A stretch of 64,000 bases of DNA from Akebia trifoliata (Eukaryota > Streptophyta > Magnoliopsida > Ranunculales > Lardizabalaceae): positions 14,990,086 to 15,054,085 of the forward strand of contig CM030717.1 in NCBI GenBank assembly GCA_017979445.1. The letters are read 5' to 3'. The notes under the pieces are model-generated. The model saw only the letters and a list, made by a program, of their open reading frames with translations, was not told the origin of the DNA and ran no database searches. The position numbers were made by a program, and so were the translations under genes. The first letter of the stretch is position 1. Each line of letters begins with the position of its first letter. Positions 33,501-43,487 of the stretch are shown piece after piece.

Positions 33501-34900
33501 AAGGAATTGATGTAGATGATGGTATGGAGGAAGTGAACATGATAGATACGCTAGTCAATCAAACGTATCAAGAATTAGGGTACTCTGATCCCCTAACGAA
33601 ATGTTTGGCTCACTTTGGCCTTGACTTGGACGTAGAAGAGTCTATAAGCGAAGTCAATGCTTTGCTTGAATCCGTTCCACTCTTAGATTCTGTGCGGTGG
33701 CACGCAAAAGCTGAAAGTCTTCCTGTACGCACATCCAATCTTGTTCCTTCTCATGTCGAGCCTCCAAAATTGGAACTCAAGTCTCTTCCAAAGACCTTGA
33801 GATATGCATTTCTTGGCAAGAATCAAACCTTGCCTGTGATCATTTCTTCTCACCTCAATGAAGTCCAAGAGGGAAAGTTGTTAGGAGTATTAAGGGAACA
33901 TCAAGAAGCTATTGGTTGGAGCATAGCTGATATCAAGGGAATTAGTCCATCTGTGGTGATGCACCACATTCGTTTAGAGGATTTTGCTAAACCTTCCTTA
34001 GAACCTCAGAGACGACTAAATCCTGTCATGAAAGACGTGGTTCGGATGGAAGTGATGACATTGCTAGATGCGGGTATTATCTATCCTATCTCTGACAGTC
34101 GTTAGGTGAGTCCTATACAAGTAGTTCCTAAGAAATCTGGTATCACTGTGGTAGTGAACCAAGACGACGAATTAATCCCCACTCGAGTCCAAAATGGATG
34201 GAGAGTGTGTATCGATTATAGGAAACTTAACTCGATGACTCCTAAGGATCATTTTCCCTTACCTTTCATTGATCAAATGTTAGAGCGTCTAGCAGGACAT
34301 TCTTATTATTGCTTCTTAGATGGTTATTCCGGGTACAACCAGATACCTGTTGCTCCAATCGATCAAGAGAAAACAACGTTCACCTGTCCCTTTGGAACTT
34401 TCGCGTATCGTCGCATGCCTTTTGGATTATGCAATGCACCCGCTACTTTTCAACGGTGCATGATGAGTATATTTTCCGACATGCTAGAAAGATATCTCGA
34501 AGTGTTCATAGACGAATTTTCAATTTTTGGACCAAGTTTTGAGGAATGTCTCCATCACTTGACTTTGGTCCTTCAACGTTGCAAAGAGGTCAATCTAGTC
34601 CTCAATTGGGAAAAATGCCATTTCATGGTAACATCGGGGATTGTGCTAGGGCACATTGTTTCTGCTAAAGGGATTGAGGTAGATAAGGTAAAGGTAGGTC
34701 TAATTGAAAAATTACCACCTCCTAGAACGGTCAAAGAAATTAGGTCATTCCTAGGCCATGTGGGTTTTTATCGTAAATTCATTAAAGATTTCGAAAAAAT
34801 CTCGAAGCCTTTATGTGAGCTATTGGGAAAGGATGTTCCTTTCGACTTTTCAGAGTCATGTCTCTCTGCGTTCAACAAGCTCAAGTCCGAGTTAACCTCG
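33501..34900 (+). pseudogene. pol: E reverse transcriptase
   Basis: Linker, a stop at 34103-34105 just before [12 protein letters not shown], then [60 protein letters not shown] and [10 protein letters not shown]. The catalytic box, usually F-x-D-D, reads F-I-D-E here, so the second aspartate is replaced. Thumb: [20 protein letters not shown]. The frame is unbroken from 34106 to 35245. Confidence 0.9.
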
Positions 34901-35290
34901 ACACCCATTATTCAACCTCCAAACTGTAGCATTCCATTCGAAGTTATGTGCGACGCTTCAGATTATGCAATAGGCGCTGTTTTGGGTCAGCGAATTGAAA
35001 AACAACCTCATGTTATCCAATATGCTAGTAAAACCCTTAACGATGCTCAGCTTAACTACTCTACAACGGAGAAGGAAATGCTAGCAGTGGTCTATGCCGT
35101 TGAAAAATTCCGCCCCTACCTTATAGGATCTAAAGTTGTGATCTACACAGACCACACAGCATTGAAGTACCTTCTATCAAAGAAAGATGCTAAAGCAAGA
35201 TTAATCCATTGGATTCTACTTCTACAAGAGTTTGATCTCGAGATTTGAGACAAAAAAGGGGCAGAAAATGTCGTAGCTGATCACTTGTCT
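34901..35290 (+). pseudogene. pol: E RNase H
   Basis: [72 protein letters not shown], then a stop (35246-35248) and [12 protein letters not shown]. The catalytic residues of the gypsy RNase H (D in CDAS, E in TEKE, D in TDH, D in ADH) are in place. No second archaeal-type RNase H follows, in contrast to B and D. Confidence 0.88.
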
Positions 35291-36673
35291 AGGATAGTTA
35301 ATAAGCCATCCGAGGAATCCTTACCCATCTCTGAATCCTTTCTCGATGAGCAACTTATGCAAATCTCTCAAGCCAATGCTCCATGGTATGCGGACATTGT
35401 CAACTACCTAGTTGCAGGTCAATTCCCAGTCAAAATGACTAGTCAAGAGAAACTTCATCTTTTGTCAAAAACAAAATGGTATTTCTGGGATGAACCATAC
35501 TTATTTAAGTATTGTCCCGATCAAATCATTAGACGTTGTATTTCAACCTATGAGCAAGTCAGTATCCTAGAGTTTTGCCATAATCATGCCTGCGGAGTGC
35601 ACTTCAGTGGTAAGAAGACCGCCATGAAAATCTTAAAATGCGGTTTTTTCTGGCCTAGTATTTTTCGTGATGCCCACGAGTTTAGCAAATCTTGTGATAG
35701 ATGTCAGAGATTAGGAAAAATCTCTAAGAGAAATGAAATGCCTCAAAATCCTATCTTGATCATCGAAATTTTTGACATGTGGGGTATAGACTTCATGGGA
35801 CCCTTTCCTATCTCCCAGGGTTACCAATACATCCTACTTGCCGTTGACTATGTGTCAAAATGGGTCGAAGCTGTGGCATGTAGAACTAACGATCACAAAG
35901 TTGTGATAAAATTCATCAAGGAGACGATTTTTTCAAGATTTGGTACTCCACGAGCTATCATAAGTGATGGTGGCTCGCATTTTTGCAACAAGATATTTAC
36001 TGCCTTGATGAAGAAATACCTCATAACGCATAAGGTTGCCACACCTTACCACCTACAAACAAGTGGACAAGTAGAGATTTCTAACAAGGAAATAAAGACT
36101 ATCTTAGAAAAAATAGTCAATCCTTCAAGGAAAGATTGGTCTTTGAGATTGAGTGATTCACTCTGGGCCTATAGGACTGCATTCAAGACACCCATAGGGA
36201 TGTCTCCCTACCGGTTAATTTTTGGCAAGGCCTGCCATCTCCCTGTAGAACTAGAACATCGTGCATATTAGGCGATCAAACGCCTCAACTTTGATTTTGA
36301 TAAAGCCGGTGAGAAGCGAAAGTTACAACTAGACGAGTTAGAAGAGATTAGAAATGACTCGTATGATTGTGCCAAAAGGTACAAAGAGCGTACCAAATTC
36401 TTTCACGATAGGCACATTCTTAGGAGGAATTTCATTCCTAATCAAAAAGTTTTGTTGTATGATAATAGACTCCACCTTTTTCCTGAAAAACTTAAGTCTC
36501 GATGGACTGGCCCATATATTATCCAAACAGTTTACCCCCATGGTGCTGTTGAAGTCCTTAATCCTAAGGACGGATCCACTTTCAAAGTGAATGGCCAACG
36601 TCTCAAACCGTTTCTCGAGTATGTTTTGCAAGAGGAAGTTCTTTTTCTCGATGATCCCGTCTATCAAAATTAA
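35291..36673 (+). pseudogene. pol: E integrase
   Basis: HHCC finger ([13 protein letters not shown]...[10 protein letters not shown]), core with [11 protein letters not shown] (Asp), [13 protein letters not shown] (Asp) and [11 protein letters not shown] (Glu), [20 protein letters not shown], then a stop at 36269-36271 after HRAY and the C-terminal domain NFIPNQKVLLYDNRL, KLKSRWTGPYII, TFKVNGQRLKPFLE with the natural stop at 36671. DDE triad complete. Confidence 0.9.
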
Positions 36674-37943
36674 CTATGTTTTCGTCTAGCTAAAGACGTT
36701 AAACTTAGCGCTTCTGGGAGGCAATCCATGCACTTCAAGGGACATTGTGTTAAATATCAACAGGACTATAAGGTCTTTCTCAGGTGCTATCTAACCCACT
36801 TCATTTCATTTTGTCAATTTCAATTTTACCTTTGCATGTATATGTTGAAATATTGAGGACAATATAATGTTTAAGTTTGGGGGTGTATGGGTTGGATTTC
36901 CACTTATTATTTTCTTCTTTTATACAAAAAAAATTGAAAAATATTTGGTTGGCAACTTTGTTGTATTTTTCTCAAAGTCTTAGCTTGTATCTTTTAAGCA
37001 CTTAGTGAAAATATTTAATCAGTTTTTCATTGGAAGCTATGATCTGGAGTCCCCATTTATGTTTCTCTTAGGCAAAAATTAGAGCAAAGTTATCTTTTGG
37101 TTTATAGTCACTTCTAATAAGGTTACCAAGAGTCTAGATTGTATTAAAAGAGCTTGTTACCTTCTTTCTACCTAGAGTTTAAGGAAAAACTAGGTTTGAT
37201 GAACTTTGACTTCCTTGTTCAATTGGTTGGTTGAGTAGAAGAAAAACAGGACTGGATTGTATACACCTTGTACAGCAACCATTGAATTAGACTGGGTACC
37301 TTGAAAAGGGCTGCCTACTTTTCTTAGAAAAATAGTGAAAAAGTAATATATTAAAAAAAAAAAAAAGTCAAAGATCCAAAAGTTTATGTAAAGTTTTAGT
37401 ATGGTGAAAGCCATCAAGTGTAAAAATGTGAGTATACTGGAATATCACAGATAAAGCCCCTTAGAGGTATTAAAGTGAATATCCACACTTCTCACTACCC
37501 CAGACAGGATGCTAAGTTTAGAATTAAACCCTAAGTTACTCCAGTTATTCTTGAGTAGTTAGAAGGTTGAAACTCATTTTGAAAAATTGAATCTCTTAAA
37601 TTTCTGAGTTAGAATCACTATCGCTTAAAGGTCAATTTAAGTCTAAGTTTTGTCGTAGAGAAATAAAGGTTGGGACTCTATACCAAGCAGTACTTCTAAT
37701 TGATTGACAAAAAAAAAAAAGACTTGTGCTTTTCAATATAAGTTTTTATTTTGACTATTTTTACTTCAAAGTTGTTTTCAAATTTTGTGGGTATATTTTC
37801 TGTAAACCCTCACGAGTCAAACTCGTTCACTAGGGGTAATCTTGCGGTTCAAGGGCTTGCTGCATTCGCTAAATGCAGTCGAGGTGCCTGCGAAAGTGGC
37901 TGTTTTATTTTCTAGGGACTAGAAAAAGGTAAGTTTGGGGGTG
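36674..37943 (+). other. E 3' region with two polypurine-like tracts
   Basis: 36690-36735 has 'gacgttaaac...gcgcttctgggaggcaa', a block I know as conserved downstream of pol in Athila-type elements. The 15-mer taagtttgggggtgt occurs at 36872-36886 and again at 37930-37944 next to the LTR; only the latter is the functional PPT by position. 37808-37925 has two stems, CGAGT-CAA-ACTCG and CTGCATT-CGCTA-AATGCAG. I see no env-like ORF. Confidence 0.65.
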
Positions 37944-38314
37944 TGATGAGTGTCTCCAAACACTCAATTATACGCACATTTTCCGGATATTTATCTTGAT
38001 TTTTGTACCTATTTTTCTATATTAAGATAATAATCATGATAAGCCTCAAACCACCACGTTGCATGTTAATTAGGCTTAATTATATATAAATAAATTCATT
38101 TACTAGATAAATCTAATTACGTGTGTTTCTTGTGCAGAAAATCAACAATTTGGAATCAAAATCTCAAGGCAAAAGCATTTGGGCCCACTTTGGAATGCCC
38201 TAACACTTTGGAATGCCCTAATCCTTTGGAATGCCCTAATCCTCAACTCATATTCTCCTCTTTTGTCTTTTTGTGCAAAGAAAAGTGGAGGCTACTTTTA
38301 GACTCTTCTACACA
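37944..38314 (+). repeat. Truncated 3' LTR of E
   Basis: Matches the first 0.36 kb of the 5' LTR and then joins D's RT at acacat (38312-38317), a hexamer present in both. Holds a triplication of the 18-mer tttggaatgccctaatcc (about 38187-38243), single in the 5' LTR. Confidence 0.85.
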
Positions 38315-38590
38315 CATGCGTACTTTTCCGTCCTTCTTTGGTACTGGTATAATGTTAGCTAGCCATTCCGAGTACGTAGAAACTGCAAGAAATCCTGCTT
38401 CAAACTGCTTCATGACCTCATCTTTAACCTTGAGGGTCCATTTTGACTTCAGTCTTCTCAGTTTTTACTTGGTTGGCTTACTTTCGGAAGTAATGGGTAG
38501 TTTGTGGATGACCAGATCTGTATCTAAACCCGGCATATCCCTGTATGACCATGCGAAAATGTCTTGATATTTTTGTAGGAATTCGACCAT
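38312..38590 (-). pseudogene. pol: D reverse transcriptase, N-terminal part
   Basis: Minus strand: DIFAWSYRDMPGLDTDLVIH, KLPI, one in-frame stop, KLRRLKSKWTLKVKDEVMKQ, FEAGFLAVSTYSEWLANIIP and VPKKDGKVRM, ending at the junction with E. Continues at 29095 with YRDLNK. Confidence 0.88.
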
Positions 38591-39954
38591 ATCTTATTTC
38601 TACTGTGACGTCAACAAGGCACCAATCTTGACAATTCGTGGGTACTCTTCGGTACCAAGATTGATTGAGTCTGTATCCTCGATGTTTGGCTGAACACCTC
38701 TCTCATGACGTTCTACCAAATTTTTGATTTCTTTGGGTGGGTATTCCATTTCGTCCTCAGACTCTTCTTCTATCCCCATGAGGTCGAAGTCGAGTTCAAA
38801 ATCGAAATCATACTCGTCCCTTTCAAATTCTATTTTATCTGAGTACTCATTTGATGGAGACAGATCCTTTGAAAACTCTTTTTTTGGTTTTTGAAAAATA
38901 TCTATTTTTTTGCAATTTTGAAAGCTTTTTGATTTTTTTGATTTTTGAGAAATTTTTGATTTTTTTGCTCTTTGAGAAATATTTATTTTTTTGTGATTTT
39001 CTAGGTACCTGAAATAAGAAGAACAATCATGCAAACTTATTAATAAAGACAGGGAGCCCCCAAAACAGTCTTTACCCGAGAATGAGGGCTCGTTATGATC
39101 CTCGGGCAAATTGATGTAGCCTAAAGGCATTTTTTTTGGAGGCCTTGACAGCCTCAAAAGTTAATGGGAATTCTTCCCAGTTGTGCAATGTCTCCCCTTC
39201 TCTGAGGGGGCGGATGAGATAAGCAAGTGATTCGTTGGATGATTTGGTTGGTGGTTTGGAGATGACCATGATCTCCGATTGATTGTTGTCAGGTTAGGGC
39301 ATAGTCTTTCCCAAACTTGGTGGGATGATAACTGATGCCCAGTCGATACTCGATGAAAATGGCGAGTTGTTCTCTCGATTGGTAATGACCTCCACTTTAG
39401 TGGCTTTTGGAGCAGTCTCTGATGGACTTTCATCGGACTCCCCATTGAATAAAACATCAATGCCTTCTTCAAAGGATGATTGGGACTCTACCATTGGGTG
39501 TTCTTGAATGTGCACTGGTTTAGGGTTTACCATTTTTGGCTTCTTTGCTGATGGCGGTTCTAATAAGTCGTCAGGTCTGATATGGGACTTCGGGAAGCTA
39601 ACACTGATGTGAAGGACTCTGCCCAGATTCCAGATGTTCGGCTCACGGTTTTGCTTTCTTGCTAGCCGAAGCTCCTTTTTCTTGTCATTCATTTCTGCAA
39701 TATCCCTCTTTGTGGGTCTAAGTCCTAGACCAAAGTAAGGGGTATGCTTCCTTGCTTCGACCGGTGTAGCTCTTCCTCTTCCTCCCGGCCCCAACCCTTA
39801 CTTGGGTCGATATCCCAATCTTTTCATAACCCGACCAATCATCAGGTTTGTTCTTGATAGCTTTGCCCTCACCTTCTCTTTCCCTTTCTCTATGTGATTG
39901 ACGGCAGCGAATTGGTATGAATGGTAAAGTGCCTTTTCCTTTGTCATTTCGATA
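38591..39954 (-). pseudogene. D protease-RT linker with G-patch-like segment
   Basis: Minus strand: 40031-39798 (ISVLAENLIPAGRAPDVPFI, ending LGYRPK-stop), then GLGPGGRGRATPVEARKHTP and YFGLGLRPTKRDIAEM at 39794-39690, the G-patch-like spacer. Next come an acidic, low-complexity segment at 38900-38960 (repeated Lys/Ser 'KKSKISQKSKKS') and NLGTEEYPRIVKIGALL at 38650-38600, the typical lead-in to Tat RT. Confidence 0.7.
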
Positions 39955-41055
39955 TCAATGAATGGCACATCTGGAGCTCTCCCAGCTGGAATAAGGTTCT
40001 CTGCCAATACTGATATCATTGTCTGCCCCATGATGAATTTGACTCTCTGGTGTAGAGAAGAAGGTACGGCCCCTTGCTATATGAATCCATGGCCTGCCCA
40101 GTAACAAATTGAAGGTTGTCGGTATCTCCATAACTTTAAATGTTACCTCAAAGGTGCAAGGACCTATCGTGATAGGCAAATCTACCTCCCCCAGGGAATT
40201 CCTTCTCGAACTGTCGAAGCCTCGGACAACCTTGTTGTTGGGTTTCACATGCGACCAATCAGCGTTGAGTTTCCGGAAAGTTTCAAGTGGACAGACGTTA
40301 AGCGCTGAGCCATTATCAATCAATACTCTGGCGACCATCATGCCCTTGCATATGACCATGATGTTCAATGGTTCAACGTGCCCCATTTCCTCAGGCGTGA
40401 ATTCATTCTCTGTGAAAATAATAGGGTTGGGGGACCATGATTTGGTCCACCGTCTGTTCCAACTGCGTCGATGAGGTGGTTGCGGGTACATGTGATCTCC
40501 CCAAAACTCTCAGTAACGCCTCTTGGTGCTCTTCTGATTTTTGCATCAGTCCAAGAATACTGATTTGAGCTGGCTGCTTGTTCAATCTGTCTACTATATT
40601 ATGCTCACCTTGAGAATGAGCTTAATAAAGTCTGCAGCTTCCTTGTCTGTCACCTTCACTTTTTCTTCTGTCTTTTCATCTTTGTACAGCTTACCCTTTC
40701 CCTTTGCTCTCCTTTTTCTTCGTCGGTTACTTCTTTTGCAGTCTCTTCCGTTTCTTCCCTGATGTTTACCCCATTTTCTGGTAATTTTTGACATTTTTCT
40801 GCCTTTGTCATATGGTCAATATCCGTCACTATTGTTTCTTTCACTGTTTTGACCCCCGTGGTGGTGGTGATAGTGGTCTCATAGCTCCAGGGAACTACCT
40901 GTTTGGAGTTATAGGGGAATGATTTAGGTGAGCGTATGATTATGGGGAGTGGATCGGGTTTCATATTGAGGATGAGGGGTGGCACTGGCGATTTGTAAGT
41001 AGTGGTGGTGTATGGAATGACAAGTGGTGGACGTGGGGATGGAGCGTATGGTACG
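39955..41055 (-). pseudogene. pol: D pre-protease and protease
   Basis: Minus strand: PPLVIPYTTTTYKSP and IIIRSPKSFPYNSKQVVPWS (about 41020-40880), acidic linker, ISILGLMQKSEEHQEALLRVL (about 40560-40500), then the protease MVARVLIDNGSALNVCPLET (active site D-N-G-S) with FKVMEIPTTFNLLLGRPWIH as the C-terminal part (40491-39955). At least two frames are used, so it is broken. The solo LTR at 41056 cuts the stretch off from gag. Confidence 0.8.
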
Positions 41056-42051
41056 TGTAGACATGAGAAATGTTCACCTTTGAACCTCAATGCTACGTTG
41101 TTTGGAGTCGCCACCATTCTTTTTTGTAAATGGGTGTGAATGGGCACCCGAATCGATTCTTTCGAAAACCATTTTTTATGGCATTGTAGTGACTCTCAAT
41201 CATGGAAAAGGTATGGTCTACCTAAGATCTAAGTAAGGGGATTCGGTTAGAGAATGGGAAGGTGTTAAGCACCCCATTCTCTTCACCTAAGGTGGTTACC
41301 TTTAGATTTGGCCATTTTTGAAAATGATTAAAATAACAAGTAGAATGCATGAGATGCATGAAGTGGGTGGGTGCATATAGTGTGTATGTACCTCATTGGA
41401 AGAGGTTTTGATGTTAGTGTTGACATAAGAGATATCTTATGGAAAAAGACATTCTATGGAGTCAACACACTTTTGCATGAGTTGAAATGTTGGTTTATGA
41501 TTTTAGAGAAGTTCCATGAAAGGAGTTCTCTTAGATCTATAACCTTAATGCATGCATGTTTAGCTAGAAGCTTAGTGTTTTAACCCCATCAAGAGAGTTA
41601 CACATTTCTTCATCATAGCCAACATGTGTGATGTGTGTGCATAGTGTACATTATGGTGCATGATATGAGAATGGGTTTAAAAGGGCTTCAACCTCCATCC
41701 TTTCGACCAAACCGCCTCAAGCATTCCATGCCCAAGGTTGAGGTTCAATCTACTCGGGATGAAGGAGGGTTCTCCATTACATCCTAAGGGTTTCTAAAAA
41801 AGAAAAGAGAGGATTAGAAGAAGAAGATGCAAGATGAAAGAAAATAACTAAATAACTACTATCCCACCTTGTCCCCTTGGAGGTCTTGAATGAACTTGAG
41901 CTTGAAAAGTGAACTTGAGAGTTAAAGATGTAGTTGAGGGTGAGTTGAGAGAGTTGAAGGTTGAGAGATGAGAGATGAGTAGAGAATTGGGTAGAGTTTT
42001 AGGTTGAGAGATGGGGGCTTGAGAGCATGAGTTGTTCATGGAAATTGAGGG

Positions 42052-42060
42052 TATTTATAG
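42052..42060 (-). promoter_or_regulatory. TATA box of family 2 solo LTR
   Basis: CTATAAATA on the minus strand in the expected mid-LTR place. Confidence 0.6.
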
Positions 42061-42237
42061 AGTTTTTGGAAGACTTTTGGGGATAAAGTGGTCCAACCCT
42101 AAAAATGAAGAAAATGGACATGAGATTTAGGTTATTTCTTTTTGAATTTTTCATTTGTATGGGGGTAAAGATGACATTTGTGAAGAAACCCTAAAAGCAT
42201 GCTTTGATCCTTGGTTTTTTGGTAAATAGAGGTGAGA

Positions 42238-42517
42238 GAACAAAAGTACTTTTGGGAGGGTGAATGGGGGAGTGACATGTGTAAAGGTGGAGTGGTAGGT
42301 AAAAAGTAGATCTTGGTTTATTTGTAAATAACTCATAAAGCAAGGGTGGAAGTGTAGTTTTGAAATGGACCAATGGGAAAACAAAAGCACATTTGGGAGG
42401 GTGAATAGGAGGATGACATGTGTAAAGGTGAAGTGGTAGGTGAAAAGTAGACTTTGGTTCATTTGTAAATAACAAATAAAGTAAGGGTAGAAGTATAATT
42501 TTGAAATGGACCAATGG
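42238..42517 (-). repeat. Two-copy 140-bp direct repeat inside the solo LTR
   Basis: Two copies beginning 'acaaaagtacttttggga' and 'acaaaagcacatttggga', each ending 'gaaatggaccaatggga'. They lie in the U3 half, upstream of the TATA box. One such unit is also present at 21480-21610. Confidence 0.8.
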
Positions 42518-42744
42518 GAGAACTCCATGTATGTACTTGAAGATTCCCACCTTTTGAGGGTATAATGGGAAGTTCCCTCACCTTTATGGATTATTACCAA
42601 AGACCAAACAACCTTTTTGGTTTGACTAAACCTTTTGAGAAGGGCATTCTTGAGTTTTCACAAAGGGAAAGTTGACCCTCCAATTAGATGATGCATTGGG
42701 TATTGGGGGCTTATGAGGTATCAACATGTGTCATCATATAAGGG

Positions 42745-42915
42745 GTGAGAGAATGGACTTGGGTTTGGGTTTGGGATATGGACTTGGATTTGGGCTTAGG
42801 ATGGACTTGGTTTTGGGTTAGGGATGTGGACTTGGGTTTGGGCTTAGGATGGACTTGGTTTTGGGTTAGGACATGGACTTGGATTTGGATTTGGATTTGG
42901 GTTTGGGTTTGGGTG
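42745..42915 (-). repeat. Guanine-rich (plus strand) tract with GGGTTT runs
   Basis: Short repeats of 'gacttgg(g/a)tttggg' with two runs of three GGG blocks (near 42757-42772 and 42896-42912). Not the plant telomere repeat. Overlapping open frames on both strands are low-complexity. Confidence 0.6.
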
Positions 42916-43106
42916 ATGGACATAGGTTTAAGTGGATTAGGGACAAGGCATGGGCATGCAATGATATGAGATGATGCATGTATGCATGAAAATGATGCAA
43001 AATAACAATGTGGGTCCGTCGAAGAACTTGAGTTCTAAATCGAAATTAATTCGAGAAAATTTGGATTTTCATATGGGTTCGTGCAAATTGGGGTGTCTAC
43101 AGTACG

Positions 43107-43487
43107 TGAAGGGGGGGTCGAGTTGATCCTTGAGAATATGGTGGTATGCATGGTATAATAAGGGAAGGTTGGGTTGAACTTTGATGGTTGGATGATCTGC
43201 AAGGTATGACTAGAGGTGGTCGGGGTAGCAGCATTTTGATGAGTGGGATGGATGGTAAGGTCGGCCATTCTGAGAGGCAATTGTGGATTTGGATGTGGAT
43301 TGGTTGTGTAGTGGTTGACTGTATTAACTGATGATACCCTTGATTCCTGGGTTAAGTGGACCCTAATTTTTGCCCCTACCGGTGCTATCAAATCTGAAGG
43401 ATTGAAGTCGAGCTCTCCGTAGACGACATTTACCCTATGCCCACTCCCCTCTCCATTGTGAGTAGGTAGGGGGTTTTGATTGATATT
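43107..43487 (-). pseudogene. D gag-protease linker
   Basis: Minus strand, proline- and threonine-rich, open as 118 codons (43391-43035): IAPVGAKIRVHLTQESRVSS then NPQLPLRMADLTIHPTHQ. It runs into the solo LTR and resumes at 41055. Low conservation expected for this spacer. Confidence 0.55.

Larger units (their letters stand above)
29096..38314 (+). mobile_element. Element E: Athila-like LTR retrotransposon with truncated 3' LTR
   Basis: 5' LTR 29096-30290, PBS 30297-30314, leader with conserved hairpin, single-frame gag-pol 31064-36673, 3' region with two identical polypurine-like tracts, and the first 0.37 kb of the 3' LTR (37944 to 38311-38317). Gag sequence, DLGAS protease, absence of the second RNase H and the primer site fit Athila. 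The left target bases are ataat; the right duplication is lost with the LTR end. Opposite in orientation to its host D. Confidence 0.88.
41056..43101 (-). repeat. Solo LTR (family 2) inserted in D, TSD gtacg
   Basis: TGTAGACATGAG...TGTCTACA, 2046 bp, both ends an 8-bp perfect inverted repeat (tgtagaca/tgtctaca). Exact duplication gtacg at 41051-41055 and 43102-43106; across it D reads continuously (STPPSRT.. to VPYAPSPRP). Orientation from the reversed TATA (42052-42060) and U5 motifs at the left. R-U5 hairpin at 41249-41282, PBS-like word at 41104-41113. Same family as F's 5' LTR at 63279. Confidence 0.92.

Noticed and set aside
36354..36590. Extra plus ORF beside the integrase end
   Set aside because: Out-of-frame shadow; the conserved C-terminal integrase domain is in the frame of 36452-36673.
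37809..37925. tRNA or small RNA gene around the CTGCATT/AATGCAG stems
   Set aside because: No cloverleaf or A and B boxes visible; more likely part of the E 3' UTR.
29096..38314. Env-like third ORF in E (as in some Athila elements)
   Set aside because: 36674-37943 has no open frame of useful length and no membrane-protein features.
42191..42600. Overlapping 119- and 149-codon minus ORFs
   Set aside because: They lie inside the solo LTR over its 140-bp direct repeat; hydrophobic low-complexity translation, no family match.
42711..42923. Possible telomere-like repeat (GGGTTT)
   Set aside because: Units are irregular 'gacttggg(t)ttggg', not TTTAGGG, and lie within an LTR.
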